Shown here in pieces: positions 22,720-34,624 of a DNA stretch of 64,000 nt. How positions within the stretch are numbered: the first letter of the stretch is position 1; the number at the start of each line of letters is the position of its first letter. A program made the position numbers and the translations under genes. Below the pieces are notes generated by a model that was not told the DNA's origin, made no database searches, and saw only the letters and a program-made list of their open reading frames with translations. This DNA comes from Acanthococcus lagerstroemiae. Lineage: Eukaryota > Arthropoda > Insecta > Hemiptera > Eriococcidae. The stretch lies in NCBI GenBank assembly GCA_031841125.1, contig CM063108.1:49746122-49810121 (forward strand). The letters are read 5' to 3'.

Positions 22720-24290
22720 GGGGCGGGGGCTACTCATTTTTCGGGTAGGAGCGACGCCTCGGGAGAGAAACTCCACCCGCATCGCCTACGTCTCCATGTA
22801 TGCTGATAAGAGAGCCTGTCCAAAACACGGTAGAATAATCTTCGCATTTTGTGTCCAACTTCCATGTTTTTTCGATCTAATTTTCCTGGGCTAAGCTTTC
22901 CCACCAACACGACGTGGCGTCGCTACGAATTAATCTACGACACGAGGGCTGATTCTTTATCCACCTTAAACAGGACGGCAACGCGATGGCCTTTGAGCTA
23001 CTCGTGCGCAATTACTATGCCCACGCAGGATTTCCTAAATACATCTCTATATTTTATCCCCGAGAAATCTTCTCGGTTCTCTTTTCTCGCCCGCTCGAAC
23101 CCCCTAACGACTCGGGCTTATCGGCTATGACTATTCGTCCGGCTGCTGGTGCTGGGTTTTTCTGCGTATCGTGGTCGTTAAATTACGACGATTGTGTCGC
23201 ATCGAATCGGCCTGTCACGATTTACGAGAGTATCTCGCTCACGCCGGCCATGATAGTGCTTTCTGGAAACAGCGTACTGTGCTGTGTGCGCCTCGTCGCC
23301 GACGATCTTTAGACTGCAATACAGACGAGTAACGAAAGTTGTATAATCTTCATTCAGTCGGCTGGACCTTGGTGCACGCAGCTGGAAACACACCAGATGA
23401 TGAGAGCGTTTGTTCATTTCTTATTCCGACGGTTGTAAACGACGTAACGAGAAGTCAGTGCCGAGTTATTTTACGAATGGTTACTTACGTCAGATTTTGT
23501 GAAATAATTTCAACCCTGTTCTAGAGATTGAGAAACCGAAAGTGACACGAAGGGCAAAATTACGGAAGTCTCGCATTGTAATATGAACGTAGGCGGTTGG
23601 GTTTTGAAAATGCTCCTGAATTTGAGTTTTGAAAATGCTGCTTGAGTTCCGTATCGTGTTGGGTAGATTCAGTTGGACCTGGCTTGGGTAACTGATCTCT
23701 ACTGCATTATTCTCTTCAAGCCAGATATTACAGGACGCAACGGTAGTTGGAAAAATGGTCTTCCAGAATTGTTTTATACGAGTGTCAGTCAGTTCAGTCT
23801 GATGATTTTGCACTCGCGAGTTGTGGCCATGTCTTCTCAAGAGAAATGTACATGAAACCAGGGAACTTCGATCTGATGAAGACTGAAACTAACGGCTATC
23901 ATAATTGTATCACTGCCGGCCGACGTTATCTGGATTGTAGTTTCTAATTCATTCAGACATCTTCAAAACTGGTTTAGAATCATTCAGACTCACCCTAACA
24001 ACCCGCACTGAGATTCTTTAATGAGCTTACAATTTCGTCATCATGTTTTCAAGTTACATCCATTGAAAGGATGCCAAAGAAATGAGTGAGTCTAAGCGAC
24101 AGTTTTGGGGGAATATATAACACTACACAACAGTATAATAAAACACAATGGGATGAGATTATATGATTTTAGCTATTATTTTGAATGCTCAATATGATGG
24201 CGTTAACCATTTTTCTTGAGAACCTCTCGTTTTCCGAATTCAAAATTAAAGTTTTATCAAATTTTTCACTCTTTATTCCTTTTTAAAAAT
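22720..24290. other. No gene supported
   Basis: 22800-23420 is moderately CG-rich and non-repetitive, and its translations are unrecognised. 23930-24060 is the degenerate TTCAGACTC-type low-complexity tract. No bounded element. Confidence 0.3.
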
Positions 24291-24299
24291 TGAACAGAG

Positions 24300-24565
24300 T
24301 TTTTTATACATTTTTTGAAGGGGGGGGGGGGGTCGTAACATTTCTTAGTGTTGACCCTCTCCTTCCTCTCCCGAAGAAAAGAAACCAGAAACTTCACGAG
24401 CAAATTTTACTCTTTCTTTTGTACAATTTTCTATGTTGTAAGCATGAGAAAATCAACTTTCATGTTAGTCACATATGTACAGTTTCTAGTTTTTGCAAAT
24501 TTGGTGGTGTACGCCCCTGCTCCTCAGTGAATCTGCCATTGTTTGAAACTCATTTAAATCTCGTT
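24300..24565. repeat. Dispersed repeat, inverted partner of 20137-20395
   Basis: Opposite-orientation copy of 20137-20395, beginning with a G run and including CCTTCCTCTCCCGAAGAAAAG, ATTTTACTCTTTCTTTTGTAC and CAGTGAATCTGCCATTGTTT. The two copies lie about 4 kb apart, facing each other around the LINE at 21600-22498. Confidence 0.75.
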
Positions 24566-24573
24566 AAGGCTAG

Positions 24574-24926
24574 CCCGTAGCCAGAGGGGTGCTAGGGGGT
24601 GCTGATGTAGAAATACAATCTCAAAACCCAAATATTATTCAGTAATTATTGGCTACTGAATTGTGATTGATTTATCAATCCGCTTAATAAATCTCGGAAA
24701 TAATTTTGACGTTGAATATAAATTTATGGAAGCTCCGTGCAGTATCATTTTCTCGTTGCTAAATAAAGCACTTAATTATTTCCGTCTTTATTTTTCGAGT
24801 TTATTCAGAAAATTTTACTATAGGTTATGGGCCCAGCACGCTTCCACTGCGCTTATTAAAGTCCAAAAAAATTATACCACCTTACTAAAGCTAGGGGGTG
24901 CTGAACACCCCCTAGCGCTCGCCGCA
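24574..24926. repeat. Possible MITE with GCTAGGGGGTGCT words at both ends
   Basis: GCTAGGGGGTGCTGATG near 24590 and GCTAGGGGGTGCTGAACACCCCCTAGC near 24890, itself a hairpin, bracket AT-rich sequence. I could not fix exact ends or a target-site duplication. Confidence 0.4.
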
Positions 24927-25218
24927 AGTAATATAACAAATAAGGAGGGAGAGCCTATTTACACAGCTAAAGGAAAAGTGAAAAAATAGATAGAGTATGT
25001 AGAAGGATATACAGTAATAATAGGGATGAAGAGATAAGAATGGAGAAAGAAGAAGATGTGAAAGAAGATGAAAAGGGAGACTAAATTTTAAGCGGTGAAT
25101 TTGACAAAGCATTGAGAGATTTAAAGAAAGAGAAAGCTCCAGGAGTGGATGAGATACCAGCTGAATTATTACAGAACTTGAGAGAATATGTACTTGATAA
25201 ATTGTACAAATTAGTACG

Positions 25219-26114
25219 GGAGAAGTCCCTACAGTGAGACATTTTAAATAACTCCGTTTATAATGGGAATTTTTGATCCGAATGTGGACCACATATGCAC
25301 GCAGTGTTGTCGCACATTTTATAACCTAATTGATGCTGAGTATTTGTCGAATGCTAATAAAAACAGATTGTTTTCGAGACCAAAATCGTCACTGTTTCCC
25401 CCCTTGTCTTTTTCCTTCTGTACTATTTCTATATAAGCTAGAAATTCAAGATTTACACCTAATAAAAGTCGAGATTGTAGCTACAATCAGAGATGAAGAC
25501 TAGTTCGATCGGAGCCTTCATTGACAAATAATAAATTATTTTTCGAAATAACCTCAAGGCATCCAACAGTGAGACAGTCTTATCATAGTAACTAATTCTG
25601 ATAATCAACGTTAACATTCGTCGTTCAGCGGGTCTACCCCTATGTTGATGATGTCGAATGGATCAGTTTTGCGCGGACTAAGAGAGTTCTCCCGCCTCAA
25701 AATCCTCTCGGTAGTAAAATGACTAACAATCATAATTGGTTTTCGATTCCAGAACTTAAAAAAGTTCTTCAAATGATGTATGTATGCTGTAATATTTTGC
25801 GTATAATGAAATATTATACCTACATGTATGCTGTCTATTGTAATGTACACTCTTCGTGTTGCAAGAATACTGTCTCACTGTAGGAACACCCTTATCTCAT
25901 TGTTGGATGATTATTTTAAACAGTGAGACATTTGAGGACGGTTGGTTTTAGGCTGCTGCTGACGGCTCCTCAAACGCGAAGTATTTGATTTATAGTTTTG
26001 AACTGAAGGTGAATGTATGGACTTTCCAATAATACTAAAAGTTTTGAAATATGCTAAAAATAGATGAAGTTATAACGAGAATTTGAAAGTGTGTCTCACT
26101 GTAGGGACTTCTCC
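25219..26114. mobile_element. TIR DNA transposon, non-autonomous, inside LINE
   Basis: A perfect 23-bp inverted repeat (core AAGTCCCTACAGTGAGACA) occupies 25219-25241 and 26092-26114, and the LINE reading resumes on either side. The word ACAGTGAGAC recurs internally at 25566 and 25920, and inverted near 25871, making five copies in about 900 bp. TA lies just left and TG just right of the ends, so a decayed TA duplication (Tc1/mariner style) is possible but unproven. No transposase seen. Confidence 0.75.
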
Positions 26115-27308
26115 TGTGTTATATTTATTATAAAGGAGAAATGTCAGAGGACTTTAAAAATAGTGCTACTATAACTATACCAAAAAAAAACAGGAGCAGG
26201 TAAGTGTAAAAATTAGCGACAAATTAGTCTTCTTTTGTATGCGTTAGAAATCGTCACTAGGATAATTTATAGGATAATTGAGAATAGAATGGATGCAGAA
26301 TTAGGAGATTATCAGTTTGGATTTAGAAAAAGTAAAGGTACTAGGGAAGCAGTGTTACCTTTGAGATTCATTGTAGATAGGAGACTCAAAAAGGGGCAGG
26401 ATACATATGGCTTTCGTTGATACTGCAAAAGCTTTTGACAAGCTTAAATGGAATAAAATGTTTGATATTCCAAAATAGATACAAATAAAATTTAAAGAAA
26501 GACAAGTTATTTTAAACTTATATAAAGGACAGAAAGTCACATCAAGAATCGAAGAAGGGGAAAGGAGAAGCCAATACAGAAAAAGGTGTAACGCAGGGGT
26601 GCTCCTTATCTCCAGTATCATTTAACCTGTACATAGAGTGGGCTATAAAAGAAATAAAAGAAAAATATGAAGTAGGTGTCACTTATACATTGAGAGCGAG
26701 TAATGATACTCGGGTTTGCAGATGATATTGTCTTATTAGCTCAAAGGAGTACTGACTTGGAAAACATTTTAAATGGAATGGAGGAGATTTTGAGTACAGA
26801 ATATCGTACGAGAATAAATAAAAATAAAACTGAAGTAATGGTATGTAATCGATGGAATATCATACTTTAAATACAAATATGGGCAGGAAAAAAATTGAGG
26901 AAGTGAACGAAATTTGTTATTTAGGAAGTGCAATAACAAAGGATAGAACGAGTAAAAGTGATATTAGAGATTGAGTGCCGGCAAGACCCTGCGCCCTAAC
27001 CTGTCTTCACAGTAGCAAATGAATGAATGCAACTAATAAGTAATACTGGAAGGACGTTGATAGGTTCTTTGAACTCAGTGTTGACAGTAGATGCAGCGCA
27101 AAAAAAATGAAATGCGTTGATTTGGAGCCGAGATAGGAGTGAATAGAAAAATGTTCGCATTTTGTAAGGTGACAAATATGGGATTGCCGGATCCTTCGGT
27201 TCACGTGTTTTGAAACCTGATAACATTATGTTTATCTTCCAGTGAGATTTTTGACGTAATTTTGCACTTTAAAAAAATCATGATTTTTCGTTCATTTTTT
27301 GTAGTTTT

Positions 27309-27600
27309 TTGAACTATGACTATTGTTACGGATATCTGTTTCTTACTCGTGAAATAATGAATAAAGTAGTGAATGTAGGCGATAGAGTTTCAGCGAAAAC
27401 AACTCTTTTTGATGCTGCAAATTCGAATTCGTGGATTTATAGTGTATTTAGAGAAAATCGGAAGAAGATCGATGCTATGGTACTGTTACAAAAGTGTGTG
27501 GAATCAGAAGAAATATGCCTTTGTAGTATGGGATCTTGACAAGAAGAATGCAAAAATTGAATTCAAAGGTCTGGAGGTAGGTAGAACACAATTTGAGTAA
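27309..27600 (+). pseudogene. Unrecognised broken ORF within the 1.3-kb insertion
   Basis: Two overlapping frames together give about 95 residues, with a plausible +1 shift near 27515. The first contains NSWIYSVFRENRKKIDAM and a lone Lys-Cys-Val; the second contains VVWDLDKKNAKIEFKGLEV. The Trp/Phe-rich start faintly recalls a BED-type zinc finger, but I cannot show the Cys/His ligands. It may be the remains of the insertion's own protein. Confidence 0.3.
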
Positions 27601-27808
27601 GTTGTTTGATGGGATATTTCATGTTTAAAAAAAAAATAGAGTGCTTTAAAAAGATAAGAATTCAATGTAAGGGTGTTATTCTCGTTTCGATGAAGCAACT
27701 GTCCAAAGAACTGAAAGCAACGATGAGAATCAAAAGGCGACACTGATACTGTTCCAACTCTGTCGTCAAATAATCTTGCTGAGACTTCAATATTACAGAC
27801 GTTCGATA

Positions 27809-28084
27809 CAAGGGCGCAACCAAGAAGGGGGCTATAGCCCTCCCCCCCCCCCAAAAAAAAATTCTTCAACATTTTTTTTAAATTAATAATTTTAAAATGA
27901 AAAGAAATTGACGCCGATGGCCCGATGCGGTTACGTTACGTCGTGGGTTTGTACAAATTTACAACTCATGAAAATAGGTAGGTACCAAATCAGGTAGTCA
28001 CCAAATCGAGCTTTCACCCCTGTTCAAGTTTTTTTTCTTTCTAAATTCTAGCTCCCACCAAAAAAAGTTCTAGTTGCGCCCCTG
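27809..28084. mobile_element. hAT-like MITE, CARGGGCGCAAC ends
   Basis: The ends CAAGGGCGCAAC and CAGGGGCGCAAC (reverse complement of right) enclose 276 bp with C and A runs. The flanking octamers GTTCGATA (27801-27808) and GTTCAATA (28085-28092) form an 8-bp target-site duplication with one mismatch. Nested inside the 26968-28267 insertion. Confidence 0.85.
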
Positions 28085-28800
28085 GTTCAATAGGTAATCT
28101 GGTTTACTTTTTGTCCTTCTGGTAGGATTGCTGACCATGATGTGTGTATCTGTATTAGTACCATCTTGTTCTGCCACCAGTACACCCAAGAATACTTCCA
28201 GCAGAAAGCGCATCAAAAGCCTGTCGGAAGGCGCTACCAGCAGGACGCACCGTTGGGCACTCTTATCATTAGTAGTATAATAGCACAAGTCAAATTAGCC
28301 TCTTATCGAAAAAGTAATCTTTTAAAATCAAAAATAAATCTGGAAATCAAAAAATGATTCTTGAAAACTTCTGTCTGGAATGTAGCCTTGTATGGATGTG
28401 AACCCTGGACCATAGGAAAACCAGGGAAAAAAAGGATCGAAGCTTTTGAGATGTGGTGCTATAGATGGATACTTAGAATTAAATGAACGGATAAGGTCAG
28501 AAAATGAGGAAGTACTTTTGCCAGAGTTGGAGGTAAAATGGATATTTGCAATTGTCTGAAAACAAGGAGAGATAAACTAATAGAGCATAACTCGAGGCAC
28601 CCACGAATATTATCACAGCTGCTAGAAGGAAAAGTGGGAGGAAAGAATTGGGTAAGTCGGCAAAGATTCCAATATGTTCAGCAGATAATCAAAGATGTCA
28701 AAATTGTAAGTTTTATTACGAAATGAAAGAACTCGCACAAGATAGGGAGAAATGGAGATCTATACATCAAATCAGTCGTAAAACTGATAACCTTATCATC

Positions 28801-30300
28801 ACATTGGAACGTATTTTCATTTTCATCGGTGATAAGTACAAAAAAAAGTCAGCAAGAGATGTAAATTGTTTAAAACTTCAAGTTTTGCTCTATTCACTTA
28901 CCATCCCAGGAAGGGGGGATTTAAGCAGTATAGACACCGGGGAAAGGGGAGTAATTGAATTAGATCACATTTTGAATTTTCCGTCCCCGAATCGTTCCCT
29001 GAATCCGCCTCTGGTCCCACGTGAAATGGGTCTCGGTGCCTTAAAATTCTAAATCCGTCCCTGCTCGCGATTCAGCTTTCCATATTCAGTGGCTGTTGTG
29101 TCACGAGCTCTTTACCTCAGGTGTACGTTAATACCCCCGCTCGCTAACTGCGTCCCAGCTCGTGTTTCCAATTTCAACGTAATTTACGACCAATTTTTCG
29201 TATTTAAGAGCCTCTTCGAGCGTATAAATCCCGCTGAAAGAGAGCCGTAGAGAAAATAATCTGAATGAGAGAAGAAAGGCCGAAGGACAAAAAGAGCGAG
29301 AGACCGTTCACGCATATAGAATTAATCGCGACCTGCAAAATTATGTCACACTTTAGAATCATTTACAAATTAACAAACAGACTGGCTCTCGTGAATGCTT
29401 TTAACGGGTATACGTAGCTATACGCTCTGTATACAAGCTTTTTAGGAGCAGACGGAGTCGGCATAGTGGAGGGGTCGATGGTAAATAGAATTTGTTGGAC
29501 TCTCGTCAGACACAGGGATTATAACCTACCTCTTTTGAAAAGCTCGTTTTAAGCCCCCTATTTATTTAAAAGAGAAAAATATTCTTCCCAATACACCTTT
29601 TTTTTTTTTCTTTCTTCCCTCTTATTCGCTGCTGGTAGACGAACGGGTTAGAAAGGTATCCTTTTTAAAAGATACGCTCAATGGACTTGCACAACAGCGT
29701 GCACACACACAAGAACGATCGCGAAGAGGCAGTAAGGCGACCCATCTGTGGATAAAACGCTATTTCTTTTTTCGATTTAAATTTTCAAACAAATCGGTAA
29801 TCCTATTTTCTATAAATGTTTTTTCCTCATCTCTCGCACGACACGCAGAGCGAGATCGAATATACAGAGAAAAGAAAGATGACAAAAAAAAAGAGAGAAA
29901 AGTAAACTGAAATATAAGTGATTCGGTTGTATATTAAATTAATATAATTTTCCAGGGCGGGTCGGAGGAGAAGGCGTACACGTATTATATGCAATCGCAG
30001 GAAATTGTATGTATATACGTCGAACGAATGAAAAACGACGCCATTTTAAATGTATGTATGTAAAATAGGCTGCAAGACAATATTGGCTTAAAATTCCCCA
30101 TACATGCTCTCCCGCTTACACTGAAATTCGAAGGAGTAAGTTGAAGAGGGGAGAGAGAAGAAAAGGATCTCGAGGGAAGCGTGAATTTTTAATCCGTCGA
30201 TTGGATTGTAGAACTCGCTTCCTTTTTTGAAATGGCGTAACTAATAAGATCAATCTGCTAGGCAATATTGGCAGTGGCCTTGAGTGTTTCAGTAACATGC
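28801..30300. other. No gene supported; a hAT-like end near 29065
   Basis: 28905-29065 has CAGGAAGGGGGGATTTAA at the left and AAATCCGTCCCTG at the right, resembling a small hAT MITE without a matching duplication. 29070-30300 is non-repetitive with CG-containing sequence, A-rich runs and no recognisable coding region. Confidence 0.35.
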
Positions 30301-30304
30301 ACAC

Positions 30305-31430
30305 TCTAATCCACCAATGGTGTCGAGAAAGTACGATAGTATCGATATTTGACTAGATTCGATACGTATCGATACTTTGACTGGAGTATCGATACTACAA
30401 TAATTTTCTTAATGCTATGACAGTTTTGTAAATTCAAGTTGAATCGGTGATATTTTCTTCGTTGGTTCCTTTAAGTGTTTCATTATTCTAGTTTTTACTA
30501 TTTTTCGTCATGCCTGGTACAGTGGAACCTCCACATAACTCGAAAAACTCTGTAAGTCGAACTAAAATTGATTTCCCTTGAAACTCTCATAACACTCAAT
30601 GTAAAATTAAACTGATTGAGTCAAAATCTTGTAGTCATAACTCGAAATGAAAATTCTGTGCCGTGAGAGGGAGGAGACTCTATAAGTTGACCGTTGTCAT
30701 ACATTAGACTCTACAACTCGAAACATGACGTGGAAAATACTTATAAGTCGACCGTTGTCATACAATAAACTCTACAACTCGAAACATGACGTGGAAAAGA
30801 CTCTTAAGTCGACCGCTGTCGTAAAATTAAACTGTATAACAAAAAATGATGTCAAAAATAAACAGGCACACATCTTTGCTTCATGTTAACGCACGACTGG
30901 TATGAGGAAGAGTGAAAAAACTTTGTAACTCGAAAATTTAAAAATACATTGACCTCTTCTAACTCGATACTATTCAACTCAAAAAACTGTGTAAGACGAA
31001 ACTAAATTACTTTCCTTTCAATTTCGACTTATAGAGGTTCCACTGCAAGTTTGAACCAAAAATTTAAATTTTCATAATAATAATAAAAAATAAAAAAAAA
31101 CTGATTCGTTTTCGTCAGTTCCTTCGTGTATTCTAGTTTTTAGTTTATAATTATTACCATTTTATTTAACAGTTCTGAACCGAAAAATTTCATTTTATGT
31201 AGGACAAAATAGATAGAAGTTGATTTCGATTCTTCAGTTTTTTTTTTATTTGTTGACTTTTTGCATTACCCATTCTGTTTCAGCACTTAGCCTGGCAAGG
31301 TAAAAGTATCGTTAGTATCGATACTTTTGAACACCCAATCGATACTTTCAACACTCAATCGATACTTTTCAAAACCCAATCGATACTTTTGAACACCCAA
31401 TCGATATTAATCGATACTTGACACCCCTAC
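30305..31430. repeat. TATCGATA-rich element interrupted by a pogo-like MITE
   Basis: The left end carries GGTGTCGAGAAAGTACGATAG and TATCGATA words. The right end carries about five units of ATCGATACTTTTGAACACCCA (period ~20 bp, 31304-31420) and ends CTTGACACCCCT. The left GGTGTCGAG and the reverse complement of the right end, GGGGTGTCAAG, are inverted ends. Sequence on both sides of the inner MITE shares TTCCTTYRWGTRTT and TTCTAGTTTTTA blocks. No target duplication was confirmed. Confidence 0.55.
30520..31045. mobile_element. Pogo/Tigger-like MITE
   Basis: The ends CAGTGGAACCTCCACATAA and the reverse complement of the right end, CAGTGGAACCTCTATAAGTC, match the known Tigger/pogo terminal style. 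TA precedes the left end and CA follows the right end, so the TA duplication may be mutated. The interior holds about three ~65-bp tandem units starting at 30672, 30737 and 30802 (ATAAGTYGACCGTTGTCATAC, CTCTACAACTCGAAACATGA). No transposase. Confidence 0.8.
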
Positions 31431-31955
31431 GACCCACTACATTTTTTGTGATAGTCCCCAAAATTGGTTTTCCCAAAAAATCTCGCGAACTACCGTAGAT
31501 ATCAAAAAATGTTTCAAGCTAAATTTGTTATAGTACATCAGATTCATAAGAAAAATGGTTCTATACATTTTCTGGTATCTGTCCCATAGCCTTCGTAAGT
31601 GGGTATTGAAATTGACCAGTTTCCAGATTACACTTGAACATCTATATTGATCTGTGAAACGTCAAAAATCTCATCAACCGTCGATTCTACAAAGAAAATG
31701 GTTATTAACTAATTGGTAGACGTTCAAAAAATAGTACTCTGCTGTCGGCGAAAGTTCGATAGTACATACGGTTCGCAAAGTAGAATTTTTTCAACAAATT
31801 CGACTTTACGCACTTTGAGCACCCCTGGTTCACGATCCACCACACAGTGTGCCAGATTATAGTATAGGAATATAAAAATCAGATTTTTTGATTTTTCTGC
31901 ATAAAATATTGGAATGTATATTTTTGAAGACTCGGTGAGTTCGAATTCGAGGTCA
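31431..31955. other. No gene recognised
   Basis: No bounded element or coding sequence supported. Confidence 0.3.
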
Positions 31956-31959
31956 GTTT

Positions 31960-32375
31960 GAGATTCAGTGGTCAGCGGCCAAGTAGTAACATGCCCGCTT
32001 TGCAATCTTGCGTCTCGGGCTCGAGTACTAGTGATATACGAAGACTCCTACTAACATCCAGCGAACAAAACGACTACAGTATCAATCGAGGTGGATAGAT
32101 GGTGCGCCCTGTAATCCCGCCAGTTTGTACGAACAAGGCATTTCAATCACAGGGCGTGTTACCACCCGATCAGAGAAATTCGGTACTGTGCGTGTGCACG
32201 TCGTTGTGAAAACACGTGGTTAGTAAGCTAGCTGTGAGTGCACAGAGAAGGAAACTTCTAACGCAACAAACCGTAGGGACGGCAATCGCGAAGTACCCCG
32301 ACTAACCTGTCTAGAAAAACCGCGCAACTGCCTGAAGCTCATAGGATATGGCACCGAGAAGAAGAAGAAGAAAAA
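31960..32375 (+). mobile_element. tRNA-derived SINE, family 1
   Basis: The head resembles a tRNA: GTGGTCAGCGGCCAAGTAGT (A-box region), ATGCCCGCTTTGCAATCTTG, then TCTCGGGCTCGAGTACT (B-box region). A body without coding sequence follows, ending in a GAGAAGAAGAAGAAG tail. The head matches the minus-strand SINE at 42480-42800. Not called a tRNA gene because the acceptor and anticodon arms do not pair properly. Confidence 0.65.
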
Positions 32376-32555
32376 GCATATTCAGTGGCGTAGGATGAAT
32401 AAAATGCGAGGGTGCAAGAAAAATCAAGGTCTGATTGTTCATACAGGAATTGAGATTTTCGAGACCGCTGCGCTCGAATTTCGCGAAAATGTTGTGATTC
32501 AGCTCATATTAAGTGCTTCTTAAAAGCGAACGAAAAAATAAAAATTTAAAACCCC

Positions 32556-32607
32556 AAACACAAAAACAACAACAACAACAACACACACACACACACACAT
32601 ATATATA
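32556..32607. repeat. AAC/CA/TA compound microsatellite
   Basis: ACAACAACAACA runs into a CA dinucleotide tract and a short TA tract. Confidence 0.95.
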
Positions 32608-33130
32608 AGTGCTGCTCAAAGGCGAAAACGTCAAAATATAGAATCTAAATTCTAAAGAAAAGAACATACCCAGTTCTGGAAACCAATTTTTGCGCTGATT
32701 TCGATTCTGACCTTGAAATTTTGGTTCAAGCTTTTTTTCACCCTGGAAATAACTTTTCACAAGTTCAAAGGTCAATTTTTGGATGGGATCACATTCGAAA
32801 GCAGCAAGAAAAAGTAGGTCTGGAATCTCTGTATTTTCATAATTTCAGCTTATATTAAGAGCTTTTAAAAGGCGAAAAGGTCAAAATATAGGACCTAAAT
32901 TCCAAAAGAAAAAACATAAGAGCTTCGTAAAGGCGAAAAAGCTAAATGCAGAACCTAAGGAGTCAAATTTCCGCGCTGATTTCAATTCGGACCTTAAAAA
33001 TTTTGATTAGGTACAGCTTTTTTCACCCTGGAAATGACTTTTCAGAGGTCAAAAGGTCAGGTTTTGGATGGGGTCAGATTCGGAATCAGTAGAAAAAATA
33101 CGTTGGGAAACTCTGTATTTTCATAATGGC
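32608..33130. repeat. Tandem duplication, unit ~230-310 bp
   Basis: Two full units share AAGGCGAAAA.G, TTTGCGCTGATTTC, TTTTTTCACCCTGGAAATRAC, GGTCARTTTTTGGATGGG and CTCTGTATTTTCATAAT. A partial third unit (GCTTTTAAAAGGCGAAAAGG, CAAAATATAGGACCTAAATTCC) lies between them around 32860-32915. Non-coding. Confidence 0.75.
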
Positions 33131-34600
33131 ATCAGAAGTGAGAAATTGGGACTCACTTTGCATTCAAAGATCATTTTAGTGAAGAAAAGGTTTTGTTTCC
33201 GAATTTAAATATTATCAAATTCAGAATCTGCTCAAAAATTAGTCCAGAATAATATAATATTATATTATAAGGTGTCTACTGGATTTGGGAAACAAGATAT
33301 CATGACTTTTCATGACTATCATGGGGCATATAAAAAGGAATTGGAGGGGGCAAACTCTGTGCTTCGTGCCTCATTGGGGGCTCAATATAGGGCGCGCCTA
33401 ACTTTATAATAAATATTCACTCAATTTTTTTTTTTTTGATTAAATGAATAAAACTGATTTTTTTTTGGTAATGGAAATATTGTGAACTATGACGTGATGA
33501 AATATCATGACTTTTTCGAGTTTTAGTTAAAATATTTTGACTTTTCATGACAATTTTTTGAAATCATGACTTTTCACGACAAGTTTTTGAAATCGATGTA
33601 TCGTCTACTTTTTCTTTTGCTAATAATATAGAAGTAAGCACAAAAACATGAATTTAGCATTTTAAAAGTCTTTTATAAAAACGTGCCTGACTGAGCATTC
33701 TTCTTCCCAGATTCGGATCATAATATGTGAAAAATTATACCAAAAACCCTGAAACATTGTGCTATTCGTGGATTCCAACTTCCTGCAGGTTTTCCGGTCC
33801 TCCGCCACTCGTACTGTTTTCTTTTTTTTCCCCCTTCGTTCTCAAATATTTCCATTTTGACTTAGATGTTTGCCTTTTTCAATTTCTTCTTTTTTGTTAG
33901 GTTTCCGGCTTTTTTTTGACTCTTGTTCGATGAGAATGCGAGAACATGCTGGAGGATGATTGCATGTTTCAGTTTGAAGAGAATTCGACGTGTGTTTTTA
34001 CATTTTTCTCGTTGATTCTAAAATTTGTTTTCTCGCGCCCCAATCAATACCCAAGTTTCTAAATATCGTCGTTTTTCGCGTGTCTTTCGTATGGGACTCG
34101 ATATTACGATTTTTTCCTCGCAAATTCGTCGTCAAATACCGATGTAAATTTTGTTATATACTCGTGATCGAAATACACCTACGTCTCGTTTTCACGTGAT
34201 TCCTTGTTTGTTCTAAAAAGTGGTGGTAGGTTTCAATATTGGTCAAGCGATTCATGATATCATTTTGGCGGATAAATACTCACTTTCATTTCCTGACACT
34301 TTTTCGTAACCTGGCTAATACCCTATTCTTGGATTTAATCCAATTATCGTGTTCAGAGCTCGCCATTAGCCTTATTCGTTATCCCTAAAATTAACCATTT
34401 ACCCTGGTGTTTTTTCCCTGTCTCAGATAAATACCATAACATATATCAGAAACTTTTGATGTACCACCACACTGACCATCAATTAATGACTCACGTAGTT
34501 TTTATGACATTTCGATATTTGTTGGTTTTTCGGGTTTCGCGAGAGAGAAGTGGTTAGCCCGGACCGGAACAAAGGCATACAAAATCAATATTTTAAAAAA
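33131..34600. other. No gene supported; CATGACTTTTC-rich part at 33280-33590
   Basis: 33280-33590 repeats ATCATGACTTTTCATGAC-type words and may be a decayed MITE. The rest is AT-rich without recognised coding sequence; the open frame at 33990-34199 has no recognisable similarity. Confidence 0.3.
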
Positions 34601-34624
34601 AAATTATAGAAAGCATGTTTATTG

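Larger units (their letters stand above)
26968..28267. mobile_element. Unclassified 1.3-kb insertion in LINE
   Basis: LINE sequence stops after ATTAG (26963-26967) and resumes with ATTAG (28268-28272), a 5-bp direct repeat. The intact junction is visible in the sister copy near 35030. The insert's ends are weakly inverted (GAGTGCC near 26973, GGCACTC near 28256). It holds an open stretch at 27309-27600 (MNKVVNVGDRVSAKTTLFDA, then WIYSVFRENRKKIDAMVL, then a +1 shift to FVVWDLDKKNAKIEFKGL). I do not recognise this protein. A hAT MITE sits inside at 27809. Confidence 0.7.
24940..28800 (+). pseudogene. RTE-like LINE relic split by two insertions
   Basis: One 5'-truncated LINE in three pieces. 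24940-25218 carries KALRDLKKEKAPGVDEIPAELL. 26115-26967 carries GEMSEDFKN, NRMDAELGDYQFGFRKSKGT, MAFVDTAKAFDKLKW (motif A), KGVTQGCSLSPVSFNLYI (motif B), FADDIVLLAQ (motif C) and EICYLGSAITKD, across several frames. 28268-28800 carries VALYGCE.WTIGKPG, RRDKLIEHNSRHP and QDREKWRSIHQISRKTDNL. The frames rejoin across each insertion. Closely related to the copy at 34850-38010. Multiple stops and frameshifts. Confidence 0.85.
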
